Shown here: one piece after another, positions 23,064 to 33,639 of the stretch
How positions within the stretch are numbered: position 1 is the stretch's first letter
Layout of the letters: every line of letters starts with the position of its first letter
Assembly (NCBI GenBank): GCA_014058105.1
Contig: JACGCM010001844.1
Coordinates: forward strand, 4,646,543 to 4,710,542
DNA: 64,000 nucleotides
Source: Kingdonia uniflora
Taxonomy: Eukaryota > Streptophyta > Magnoliopsida > Ranunculales > Circaeasteraceae
Direction of reading: 5' to 3'
Notes under the pieces: model-generated
Seen by the model: only the letters and a program-made list of their open reading frames with translations
What the model was told of the DNA's origin: nothing
Databases searched by the model: none
Made by a program: the position numbers and the translations under genes

Positions 23064-23550
23064 ATGCATTGTGGAAGACCCGCAACAAAGAAATTTATGC
23101 TCATTGAAAATGTAGCGAGGATATCGAATAATCTTAAAGGGTTTGTCGAGGCTTTGGGTAGATGAGTCTTCCCCCCCCCCCCCCCCCCCCCCCCCAAATT
23201 AATGGCAATTTTACCATCTATTTACGACGACTATCCTGAAGATTGGAGTACCACCGCACAGACCGGTGAAACGAAAACCCCGTTTGTATGTTTTTCCGTT
23301 GATAGTGATGTGGGATCGGAAACCCTGATGTTTGATACGGTGAGCAAAGAGACGTCGACTGTCTTGGAAGGTTCGGTCAATGATCTACTATCAGCGACAG
23401 CAAATACGCATTCGAAGGTAGCGGCGAACGGCGTCCAATTTTTTGCCGAATTCACGATAAAAAGCACCGCCACAATTTACGATATCACAAGCCGAATCCA
23501 CAATAAAAAACATCGCCACAATTTACGATATCACGAGGATTCGCGATAAA
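23064..23550 (+). pseudogene. Gag remnant of the LTR element
   Basis: The start (MHCGRPATKK) parallels the better preserved copy at 37841 (MPRRRPATKK), and both reach a V-E-A-L-G motif. A C25 run (23171-23195) then breaks the frame. The following open stretch (23202-23549) contains PSIYDDYPEDW and a charged region but no recognisable domain. Homology to a gag is inferred from position and from the second copy. Confidence 0.45.
23171..23195 (+). repeat. C25 homopolymer in the gag remnant
   Basis: Twenty-five consecutive cytosines. At the corresponding place the related copy at 37941 has only an interrupted tract (CTTTTTCTCACCCCC). Confidence 0.9.
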
Positions 23551-23833
23551 AGAGATGCTGGAGCTCACTACGGTGTCTAGTGGGTATCCCCAAGTAAAGT
23601 CATAACCGGAACTCAAGCCATGATGGCAAACAAAATCGGTGAAGTTGCAGAATTTTCGGGAGTAGAGTAGCAGGTCGTGAAGGAGAAAGCAAAGGAGATG
23701 ATTTGAAGCAACCACGAGAGCACCTTATCTTCACATGCAACACATGCTCTCCCAATAATACACCGACTAGCTCCAGCAGTGAGCATGGCCCTAGTGCCAA
23801 GCCAACTTCAACAACAGGTAGTGTTTAAAGAAA

Positions 23834-26077
23834 GGGATAGGATTCGCCTACACTCTCCTTATGGCTACACACCCGCTACACTCTCCTCTCACCACTCATC
23901 TCTCCAGCTCAGCTGCCCACTCAGCTCTCTATTTGGCGACTAAAAAAAAAAAATTTTGTTTCTCCCATCATTCACCCAGTCTCACTCACTTACTCTCACT
24001 CGCTCTCTGACGCCAAATTCAAATTCAAATTCAAATTCAAATTTTACTCTCTCTCTCTCCCGCCGTTTCCTTCTACTCAATCCCCTACTCAATCTCTCTC
24101 TCTCTCTCTCATTAATTTCCCTGTCAATCTCTCGCTCATTCCTCTGTCTCTCTCACACTCCCCATTTGTATTCTACGAAGCTAGCTTTTGTAAAAAAAAA
24201 ATTAACTTTTCTCGCGCAATGTTGTTACGCTTTTTTTTTTTAAGTTTCTTTGACCAAATTGTCCACGAAATTCTCTCAAATCTCGTATGTAAGCACAACA
24301 TTGAGAAATATACCCAAGAATGCAGTATAAATATATCGACATATTTATGATGTATCGACATTTTTGTTTTTGTTTTTGGCTTGGAAATAGTCGTTCTCTC
24401 CTTTATTCGACAAATGTATTGTCGAGAAGTTCATGTTTCGACAATTAAAGTATTTTATGTGATAAATTTTTATGTACTCGACAAATTAATTGTCGAATTT
24501 ATCTTGTTTCGACAAATTTTTTGTCGACTTTCTCTCATCTTGACAAATAAAATATCGAATATATTAAACTCGAAAAATAATTTGTCGAAATCTACCTACT
24601 CGACAAATAATTTGTCGAAATTGTCTTTTTTCGACAATTTAGTAGTCCTTATTATTGGAAAATATAAATGGTATTTGGTTTTCTTTTTGTATGAATATTA
24701 AGTGTTTTTAGTCCACATTGGATATGAGGGAAACTCAACTCTACTATATAAGTAAATCTACCACTTAACTTGTTATGATGTGTGTGAGAGTTGGTGGGTC
24801 ATACGCGCATGTGCGACCCATGTGTGCAAACTAGATTGGTTGTATGGGCTTTCTCGACCTAGGAAACCCGCTTATTATTATAAATCTATGATTCGGCCTT
24901 GGGCTCATGGGGATTCCTTTGAACACTTTGTCACTTTTTTGGGTTTGAGGTGTGAGTTGGTGTTGTACTACGCAATTTAGTTGATGACTCTTGGTAAAGA
25001 GTCACTAACTTGAGGTATGACATCTATGTACTCGACAATTTAATTGCAACTTTCTCTTGTCTCGACAAATTTTTTGTCCGACTTTCTCTCTCTCGACAAT
25101 AAATGTCGAATATATTAAACTCGACAATAAATTTGTCGAAAATCTACCTACTCGACAAATATTGTCGAATTGTCTTGTTTCGACATTTAGTATTCCTTAT
25201 GGTCGATTTCTCAGAAATCGACAGATTACGTGTCGAATTTTTAATTGTCGTATTGCTATGAATCGACAATTTTTTGTCATATTATAGACATTCGACAATT
25301 TTCTATCGTATTGTTAAAATTTCACACTTTTTTCTCCGTGAGAATGAACACATGGTTTTTCTGTGTTGGTACTTACAGACCTATGTTGTCTACGTATCTT
25401 TCACCACAGTCCTACGTAGGAGCTTGGAAAAGAGATTGAAGAGTTCAAAACATTTATGTAAACTCACAATTATTTGTCGAGTTAATAGTAATTCGACAAT
25501 TAACTTGTCGCATTTTTGTAAACTCGACATATACTTCATCAAATTGTCGCACCATAACTATTCGCAATAACTGTCGCCCGCACAATAAAATCCAAGTACA
25601 ACCAAACTTTTAACACAATAATCCGATAATTCGACAGCATAAGCATGCAACAACATTGTAACAATAATAAAAGTCCCACTGATGTCTCTAATGTGCAATC
25701 ATATAACATCTCGCGACTTCCAACACCATGGTCGTCTGACTGTGGCTTAGCCATATGATTTGAACACCTACTAACTCGATGCCGTCCACTGACTGTTATC
25801 CAAGCAAATCAAACCAATTGACCTCTGTAAACAATTGCAAGATTCGGTTCACGAAATATTTTCGACATGGTAATAAAAACAATGAGAAGAGTGGAAAAAT
25901 TTCGTACCTTAACCAGAGACACAAAAATTCAAAGTTTGGGCTGATAGCAAGTGATTGAGTGGGAGATTGAGTGGCGGGAAACGGCGAGAGAGAGAGAGAT
26001 GTTGAGTTGGCGTTTTAAGTGGCTTTCTTGTGTAGCAGGTGTGTAGCACCTTTGGGGGTGTATGCGAATCCTCTCCC
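23834..26077. mobile_element. Long-TIR Mutator-like element carrying TCGACAA arrays
   Basis: The first 48 bases (23834-23881, GGGATAGGATTCGCCTACAC...) match the inverted last 48 (26030-26077, GGGAGAGGATTCGCATACAC...). Inverted similarity resumes further in: CTCCCGCCGTTTCC near 24060 and, inverted, GCCGTTTCCCGCC near 25985, beside CT-repeats at both ends. Long imperfect TIRs of this look are typical of Mutator-like elements. No transposase is present. The middle holds TCGACAA palindromes, partly duplicated (24472-24655 and 25027-25203). The 9-bp flanks do not match, so the target duplication is lost or the ends were rearranged. Confidence 0.7.
24472..25203 (+). repeat. Direct repeats of a TCGACAA-rich block around an unrelated insert
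   Basis: 24472-24655 and 25027-25203 align closely (TATGTACTCGACAA..., 'gaatatattaaactcga', 'atctacctactcgacaaat'). Each carries several TCGACAAAT-type inverted pairs. The roughly 370 bp between them (24656-25026) is unrelated in composition and lacks the motif. More TCGACAA motifs follow to about 25560. Confidence 0.75.
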
Positions 26078-26343
26078 AGATATATTTTCTAGGCATGCAA
26101 CAATTATGGTAAGCAAGGGCATGCCTTAAATACTTAAAAGTCAAGAATCTTATATTCCAGCAGTGCACATGCCAAGTAATGTGCCAAAGCATGACCGAAA
26201 AACAACTGTCGGTCGATCCGTTTTGGGAGGGTTTTTAGCGAAGTTTGAGACGCGGGTTTCTATGTTTTCTTTAGTTTTAGATGTTCTTACATTGGGATTT
26301 AAAGACCTCGACAGGTAGGGCTGCTCACGAGTACAATTGCAGG

Positions 26344-27539
26344 TAGGGCTGCTCACGGGTCGGGTCGGCCCGGGTGAAGCCTTAAACCTGAGCCGACCCG
26401 GGTTACCATCTTATAGAACCCGAACCGTATTGATCGGGTCGGGCCGGATTCTGAACTCGGGTTTTTTATTTATTATTAGAATATTACAGAGACTGAGACT
26501 CAGACAAACAAAATAAAGAAGATACGTTTTCAATTGTCTCCCCAATGCAAACTTATACAGCAATTGTTTAAAGTATCATTAATTGTCATTGTCATTGTCA
26601 TTATCATCAAGTATCACACAAGAGAGAGAAACAAGCTTGTGGCTTGTGCCACTCCACCACATTTTTAGAGAGAAAAACTCATTTTCTACTACTCAGTACT
26701 CATCCACAAGCTTGTGGCTTTCGGAAACACACAGATGAACCTTGCTACAAATCATAACACTCTTATAATTATCTCTCTCTCATTTGAGTTTCTAGGGTTT
26801 GCTTGATGGGAGAGCCTTTGCTACAAATCATAAACAATAACAAGGTGTGATTCACCACAAACATACACAATCAGTCCATCACAAAATCCAATTATATATC
26901 AAACTCACAATAACAAGGTGTCATCGTCAACCAACACCCATTTTGCTTGATAAACTCGACGAGAAGGTCGTCTTCATCCTTAGACCATGGTCCTTTCTTC
27001 TGCCCATGATTCTCACAACAAGGGGCTCTCCCCATTTTCACACATGCACACACAGAGTGACAGAACGAAATGATTGAAACAGAGGAGGCCTAAAAAGAGT
27101 GAAAATAAGAGTATATGAGAGGGGGTTTTGCAAATAGGTAAAATTGGGGGTGAATCAAAGAGGGGTGTGAATTGAATTTACCTGTATTCGTAGGTGTCAT
27201 CGAAGTATTTCTCGGAGTATTGGATCTTCGCTTTTGCAGAGAGAGAGAGAGATGTGTAAACCGAACCTATTTTAAACACAGCCCCATCTTCACCCTCCTC
27301 CTCAACCTAAAGTATTTCTCTCTCTCTCTCTCTCTCTCTGTATTAGGTTTTCTTAGATTTATATAAGCACTACCCGGTTCGGGTCGGGTTTTGAGGTATT
27401 CCACGTTATGAACCCGAACCGATTATAATCGGGTTTTAAAAAATAGACCCGAAATCGAACCGACAGATTCCTAATCTGGACCAAACCGGCGGTTCGGGTC
27501 GGTCCAGTTCGGGTTTTCAAGTTTAGGTGTTCACCCCTA
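26344..27539. mobile_element. Non-autonomous hAT-type element with CGGGTCGG subterminal motifs
   Basis: Starts TAGGGCTGCTCACGGGTCGGG and ends, inverted, TAGGGGTGAACACCTAAAC. CGGGTCGG or GTTCGGGTCGG motifs lie just inside both ends. Flanking 8-mers ATTGCAGG and ATCGCAAT agree at 5 of 8. A 16-bp copy of the left tip (TAGGGCTGCTCACGAG) also lies just outside, at 26316. 1196 bp, with no transposase domain seen. Confidence 0.7.
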
Positions 27540-27731
27540 ATCGCAATCGCAAGGTACGGAAAATTCTGCAGAACACTTCAAAATTTCTAGAAAAGTTTCA
27601 TCGTACAAATTTCGTGCACGTTCTGCGGGATGAAGACCAAGAGACTGAGATGCACACTGCATACGTGTGTGAGTCCTTTGGAGCACCGCCCCCCTTAATT
27701 TCGTGGATGAAATCTTCTCAAACGAAGGATT

Positions 27732-28093
27732 TGATGGGGCGCATCCCTCATATGGTCGTTTACCTCTGTATCACCTATGTTTATTTAATGTTTTATATTT
27801 TATCTTAAGCTCTGTTGGAGAGGTCTAATATGGGTTATTAGCATTTTCTCAATTTAAATAGAAGTCTATTTAAATTAGAATTAAGGTTCATAATTCTAAC
27901 TCACCCCACCCCACCCCTTGTGTTATATAAAAAGGGGGGGTCTAGGTTATTTATTTTTTAGTTAATTCAGTTAAGTTAGTTTTGTTTAAAATAAGAATTC
28001 TACTTAATAGAATTAGGGTTCTTCAAGAACCTAATTATTTTTATAAATCTGGTGTTTTTCTTGATTATTGGCTTCCGCGTAATCAGTTTACAT
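27732..28093 (+). repeat. 3' LTR of the 22.7-28.1 kb element
   Basis: Begins TGATGGGGCGCATCCC, like TGATGTGGCACGTCCC at 37450. It shares the central LTR tract with 22684-23012. A C-rich stretch (CACCCCACCCCACCCC) is near 27905. The right edge is approximate. Confidence 0.6.
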
Positions 28094-28588
28094 CAAATTA
28101 CTTCAGTTCCCATATGTGTTTACATATGAAGCAATCCCAGAGTCATTAGTTTATTTTAGTTCTCATATTTTCTTCAGGTCATTCGAGTAGGGTTGGAAAT
28201 GAGCTTGATTAGTCGACACCGTACCTAAGCACTCTAAACAGGACTTAAGCTGGTCTGAATCTGATCAAATATTTGATACCGTGCAAGGATTGAAATGTGA
28301 TTTTCTAATCCTCAGTCTGGTAGAAGTCGATAATCGAAAAAGAAAATTATAACACATGAACAAATTCAATGAAATCTTCCTCTATGGTTTTCTTTTTATT
28401 GTTTTAAAACGATTACAATATGGATAAGCTTGATTGCCTCTGGGTTACAATACATATTTATAGAGTGGAGTTAGAATCCTACTACCCAAAAGTAGGCCGG
28501 TCGTAGTGTAAATTGTCACATCAAATCAATCCAAAAGTCTTAAATCCCTTGCCAATCTGTATCGAAATACGGAGGGAAACAAAGAGGA
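28094..28588. other. Intergenic, nothing recognised
   Basis: AT-rich sequence with no supported gene. It ends in a G11 run (28589-28599) that starts the direct repeat described next. Confidence 0.5.
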
Positions 28589-28663
28589 GGGGGGGGGGGA
28601 TCATACTTCAGCGAAATTTGTTGTCCGACAGTGAGCTTCATTTTCTTCAATGAATCTCTGCCA

Positions 28664-29566
28664 CCTTAATTGAGATAACCTAACGTCTCAAAGAAGACAC
28701 GTCTTATACCATATGAACTGGTTATAAAAGGAGACTGGTGAACTATGTTTGATTCGTCAACCCCCTTTTAACAAAAAACCCTTACCTTCAGAATCTATTC
28801 TGAACACTCAAGAGTTCTTACCAAAAGCTTTGTTCTTACCAAAAGCTCTGTAAGTTCTCAGACTACTATATAATACTGCATTTATTGTTTCTATATTATC
28901 ACAGTATTATTTTAATTATAAAAATATATAGGAACCCAGAGTCTACGTGACTCAGTGTTTAATTGTACACCTTATCAAGATGAGAGACGTCAAACCCTAC
29001 ATCTGGAGTCCACTGATGCGAGACTTAGTGAGGTCAATAAATCTTAAATTAACGAGAACTCATGTATTCACGACATGCACACATACCCATGAGGATGTCT
29101 AATGATACACAGCGACGAGACAGAGAGTTCTCTACTCAGTCTTAAGTGCTAGAAAACACATAGGATTCCATAGAATCCAGGAAGACCAGAGATGGAACCA
29201 GAGATTGAAACTAGTAATTCTTATGACAACAGTATAAATCCAGAAATATAATTATATGAAGTTCATGAACAAGAAGGAAATTTCTCGGCTGATTTAATTA
29301 TTAGAAAAGAAAATTTTAATGAAATTATAAAGAAATTTTTTTTATTTTGGATAAAAACAAGATATTCAAGGTTCCCAACAATATCTCAAAGATTGCAGGA
29401 ATGTTTATTAAAAGAAAAAATTTGGTTTATTTTGGCATTAGCCATAAAGAATTTAGTCTTGATATAAAAGACACATCAGGACGCATAAATCTACCTCTCA
29501 TCACAAGAGAAGACTTAAACCTAAGAATAAATGTCATCCCAAAAGATGACAGGAGTAAAATAGGTT
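28664..29566 (+). mobile_element. Degraded caulimovirus-like (endogenous pararetrovirus) fragment
   Basis: Between the direct repeats lie a promoter-like region with a TATA box (28723), a non-coding leader with a repeated CTTACCAAAAGCT (about 28818 and 28834), and then a broken reading frame resembling the start of a plant pararetrovirus movement protein. This order (promoter, leader, movement ORF) fits Caulimoviridae. No coat protein, protease or reverse transcriptase follows, and no tRNA-Met primer site was found in the leader. It is therefore a short, inactive fossil. The assignment rests on my recognition of the movement-protein region. Confidence 0.55.
28723..28730 (+). promoter_or_regulatory. 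TATA box of the virus-like fragment
   Basis: TATAAAAG sits about 470 bp upstream of the first ATG of the virus-like frame. A CT/GA-rich segment surrounds it. Activity is not implied. Confidence 0.45.
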
Positions 29567-29568
29567 AG
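29192..29568 (+). pseudogene. Caulimovirus-like movement protein, N-terminal part, broken
   Basis: Cell-to-cell movement protein of the 30K superfamily, as carried by plant pararetroviruses. The ATG at 29192 is followed by an in-frame TAA at 29249-29251. The frame shifts near the T-rich tract around 29338-29346. Coding then continues to a TAG at 29566-29568, with the family-like segments NISKIAGMFIK and LPLITREDL. The C-terminal two thirds are missing. The stop, the frame change and the truncation rule out function. Similarity is by my own reading, so confidence is moderate. Confidence 0.55.
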
Positions 29569-29639
29569 GGGGGGTTCATACTTCAGCGAAATTTGTTGTT
29601 CGGCAGTGAGCTTCATTTTCTTCAACGAATCTCTGCCAT

Positions 29640-30260
29640 CCAAGGCCCCATATTTGTGAAGTGGTGCCTGGATTTCTCGTTTCACTTATACGAAGTGACT
29701 GTATTCGACTCTTTCATAGTGATTTTCTTTCCATCTGTATCTATCTTACAACTCCAGGAGAGAGTTGGGTAAATAGTAATGCATGGTTGCCTTACTACTT
29801 ACTAATCCCACAACACTCAAAATTTACCAAATATGTGACAGGAGCAAATTAAATGGTCCAAATTAAATCACTCAGAAACAATATTTTGGGAGAGGATGTG
29901 TTGGGATCATAACTTTTTGTTGATTCAGTCACTTGAATGTGCTAGGACAATAATCACCAAGAACAATCTGTTTAATTACATTGATCAAAAGCATTTTACA
30001 GGACTCTGTTTAATTACATTGATCAAATGATACAAAGAAACACACTTATGTAATGAGCGAGACTCTCCCAAAGAACTGGGATAAATGCGTCTTGCAGCTT
30101 CATTATATTTTTCATATGTAGATAGAAAATACATGGGGGCGTAATAATACTAAAACACCGCCAAAACTGAGCAGAGAGGGAGGGAGGGAGGGAACATCTC
30201 TTCCCTTGTGCGAAATTGCTTGGCTCTATGAAGTAGGGATAAACTGTACACCAAACAGTT
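29640..30260. other. 3' flank of the small gene
   Basis: AT-rich sequence that probably includes the 3' UTR of the minus-strand gene ending at 30261. A GGGA run (30178-30191) is the only simple repeat of note. No other gene is supported. Confidence 0.4.
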
Positions 30261-32710
30261 TCAAATGCCAGCTGCATTACATTCTTCTAGCAGATTTACA
30301 AGATTGTGCTCAGGAGCACTAAGTGATGGGAGAATTGATCGATTGGAATGGGATGATCGAGGCCTTGCAGACCTAATTCCGTTGCCTTCAGGTGTAAATG
30401 AACTTGCTTCCCTCACAGTTGGCAAGTCGGAACTCCTCCGCGTACTTGCTGACATCCGCTCCTTCCAGATTCTTCCATCCTGAAAAATGAAACATTATTA
30501 TCAGCACCACGAGAACATGGGAACTTCAGTCATTCACATACTTGTGGCTTCAAAGATTAAAGTGGTGGGTGGAAAATGGTTCAGAACAACCTGGCATAAA
30601 GGCAATATACCCAAGCAGACATAGTTAATTAGAGTCATTAACATATTATGTACAATAACTCAAATATCAACTAGGACATTAATTTTGTCCATAAATTATG
30701 ATATACTACTCTTCCTCCCCTGGGCATTTAGGTAATTAGGTCTAGCAGTATCCTACCCTTCTAGTGATGCTGATTAACCCTAATATCTATTGGATTTTCT
30801 ATATGAATAACTTATTTGACACCTTAAAACCTTCACATCTTCCTTCCAGAACCATCATGTCTACAATTTGGAGGAAATTTCTGTCTCCCTGATTTACTCC
30901 TCTCCATTTCCAACTTTAGCCAATCTTATCGCTGATGTTGCTTGTGTAGGAGAGCTTGATTTCTAATATGTATGTACTTGAAATGGGAAGGAACAGTTTT
31001 AGAGTCTGGGAGAATATGAAAAATGATGCTCAAAACCATCTAAGATTTGGTTCATATTAAAACATCCATATTTGGTATTGGTTTCATTTCGTGTCTAGAA
31101 TAAGTGTCAGCACTATCTCGTGGTTATTCATCGTCAGAGAGTGCACATGGAACATGGAACGACTACAGCTGTACACTGAACAGGTACGTTGGTTTTGTAC
31201 TTCTTCGCTCAAATACTCTAGCCCATTAGTATTTTACAAAAGTTCAAAAAGAATTGTGTTTTTTGATGAAAATAGGTTTCTGTTCAAATAGACTTAGGCA
31301 AAACCCTTTCTGTTCAAATAAACTTTTTGTTATGTTCGAATAGACTAGGCAGAACCCCTTCTGCTCGAATAGACTATTGTTTTGTTCGAACAGAGTACGA
31401 GATTTCAGTTTTCTAATAAAATGCATTTTTTCTATTTTGAACTTCACATCTTCCAAAACCAATTCTTCTAGGGCAGAGAATAGAGAATTCAGCAAGAGAT
31501 TCAACGAGAATTAAACCTCAAGTTGAATCAATCTTAGAATTCCTAAAACCTAATATTGATCTGAAAAGCTTGTGACGGGGAGAACGAGGAATCGGTTGCA
31601 AGAAGCTTAATTAGAAGAGAGGTAACCACGGGATGTGCTTATCGAGTCTGAAAGTAATTGAATTCTTGTAATTTATTTTCAATAGTAGATTTTTAGCTCG
31701 GCATCGACATGTGGGGGGTTTTTCTCCCGAGAAAGATTTCCCACATGGTTAAAATTGTTTGTCTTTGTGTTTTTGATTGCTTGTTGCTAACACTAGATTA
31801 TCATATCAACTTGAGTTAGGTTAGAATTAGACAATTAGATTCAATGATTATCGGGACCTAATTTATTTGACCTAATTTTATCGAAATCGATTAATCTCAA
31901 CTAGTCTAAACTTTCACATATACATCTTATTAAGGTGTCTAGCAGGTCGTGGTTAAGATTTTATTTACATTCGTGATCTCTCTTTAAAAATTATCACGGA
32001 TAAACTTTCTTGAAATTTTGAGATTTCTCTGTGTAAGACATGATGGTATTAAGGGCCTTGGTTTTTGAAAAATAGAAAAGTTGCTATAAGAATACAAAAC
32101 CTAAATATGTAACTCTAAAAGACCACATAATAAAAAGAGAGAAAAAAAGGTCTCCATCTAATTCAGAATTGGAAGAGAGAATCAGAGATAATCACGCAGA
32201 TATCACTGAATAAGCAGGATTCGTAAAGTATCAAATTACTGAATAAAAAACAACAGTAGTGCTACAAAACATGGTGAAATATATCTTAGCTGTACCTTAA
32301 TAAGGATTAAAGGTTGCATCACAATTTCAGGTTTGGGGTTGGATTACCGAGCAAGACCTAACCAACCCAAACCGCAGTCATACTACTAACTTAATAAAAG
32401 GTATACCAAAATAACAGAAACATTTTCTATGTTAAATTAGAGCTCGAGATTTCATCAAATCTCACTCCACCTCTTCTTGTATTGTGACTATTGTCCACCA
32501 GGAAAGGATAAATGAATTAGATGAGAGTTTGAAGCTTACGTTCAGAATTGAAGGTTCGGGTAAAGGGCACTTCACTGGTTGATCATTGTCGAAAGGTTCA
32601 ACTGGGTGTTCAACCGGCTTAAACTCTACCGCCACTTCAATCCCGTGACCAGCACTAGCACCTGCAGCCTCTGCATTTGACGGTAACACTTCTCTCTCGT
32701 CCTGCACCAT
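30261..32710 (-). CDS. Small conserved plant protein of unknown function (2 exons)
   Basis: Exon 1 is 32540-32710 and exon 2 is 30261-30479, joined in phase 0 across a 2.06-kb intron with a good donor (C|GTAAGC) and acceptor (TTTTTCAG|GATGG). The product is 129 aa. I recognise the conserved centre PVEPFDNDQPVKCPLPEPS followed by ILN-DGRIWKERM as a small plant-specific family, but know no function. There is no signal peptide or membrane segment. The N-terminus is acidic, the second half serine- and arginine-rich, and the tail is hydrophobic (LVNLLEECNAAGI). The ATG at 32710 is followed by an acceptor-like GTGCAG, so a further 5' exon is possible. The intron contains a retrotransposon leader fragment (31057-31184). 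Confidence 0.75.
31057..31184 (+). repeat. Copia leader fragment inside the intron
   Basis: Aligns with 42648-42771 on the minus strand, the leader just upstream of the copia gag. Shared tracts are AAACATCCAT, GTTTCATTT, GTGTCTAGA, 'actatctcgtggttat' and 'gactacagctg'. The following 600 bp shows no further match, so this is a fragment. Confidence 0.7.
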
Positions 32711-33639
32711 TAATCCACCAACATGTCAGCACAACTATATTAATTAATTTTTACAGAAGATGTGAAAACCTTCATTTGACAAGGACAGATAAAAGCAATA
32801 TTACAGAAAAACAAAAATGGTCAAAAAATCTCAAGGATGAGCCAGTTTAAGGAGATGAATACAAGTTAAGCAACCAAATCGGGTTTTTGATATGACTGAG
32901 TAATCTTGAATGTGTCTGTGATTGTGGCTTGTGTGATAACTATAATGTACATTGGTTTATGCTTCAATGTTGCATTAAACAAAATATATCAGAGTAGCAA
33001 AGTAGCTAAGCAACGATAATAGAGAAGAGAGATGAAGAAAAAAGATAAATAGTGGAGAAAATCAACATAGGGAAAATCTCTAATTAGCTAAAATATGGAG
33101 GCAGCGTTGACGACGGCCATCATTCTTGATTGTGATGATCGGAGGACAGAAGGCTCTACTAGTTTTTTTTTCCAAAAGAGAGGATATGAGCTTGTAATAG
33201 AGGGGGAATAAAGAACACAGTCAAACACTAGTCAGATGAACACTGTGCAGACTGCAGACTGCAGACAGAAGCAAAACTTCGTATACAAGTTAAGGCCAAG
33301 GATGGGAGACCAATGCCTGCAATCCAGAAGAGATCAGCACTACGATTCTAACGAAGATGAAGAAAACGGCTGTAACATTCCTGGGAAATAAAATCAAGGA
33401 TGCAGTTTGACATAAGTTCCGGCATAATTTTGACGATCTTCAAAAATAAACCATGAATGATGTTGGTGTAATTGCTGGATGGAATGTTGCCAGCATATTA
33501 TAAAACCAACTGCTACAGAAATTGCCTATAGTTTGGACATGAAGGGTGGGGAGAAAAACATCTTCTGTTTGATATTTGTGGTCGAAGATTCAATATTAGC
33601 ATCTTCATGATCAATAGTAGGACCTTTGTCTTCTAAGAA
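32711..33639. other. Upstream region of the small gene
   Basis: Probably contains the minus-strand gene's promoter and any 5' UTR. No clear TATA box can be fixed. There is a small repeat CTGCAGA (about 33247-33265). The left part may include more of the FAR1-like relic, but too decayed to call. Confidence 0.35.

Larger units (their letters stand above)
22684..28093 (+). mobile_element. Second LTR retrotransposon, internally deleted and filled by two elements
   Basis: LTR-like direct repeats at 22684-23012 and 27732-28093 share long tracts such as 'aagctctgttggagaggtc' and 'tttaaatagaagtctattt'. A degraded primer site follows the left LTR (TGGAGTTGCG), where the related copy at 37791 has TGGCATCAGAG. 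A short gag start follows at 23064. After removing the nested elements at 23834-26077 and 26344-27539, only about 1.3 kb of interior remains. No pol can be read, so the element is non-autonomous. It begins about 220 bp after the ATAD3 stop codon. Confidence 0.65.
28589..29639. repeat. 70-bp direct repeats flanking the virus-like insert
   Basis: 28589-28663 and 29567-29639 are near-identical: a G run, then 'tcatacttcagcgaaatttg', 'cagtgagcttcattttcttcaa' and 'gaatctctgcca', with a few substitutions. They bracket about 900 bp of different sequence. This could be a duplication at insertion or a recombination product; it is far longer than a transposase target duplication. Confidence 0.85.

Noticed and set aside
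23956..24243. Serine/leucine-rich open frame
   Set aside because: Translation of CT microsatellites inside the long-TIR element; no start context or domain.
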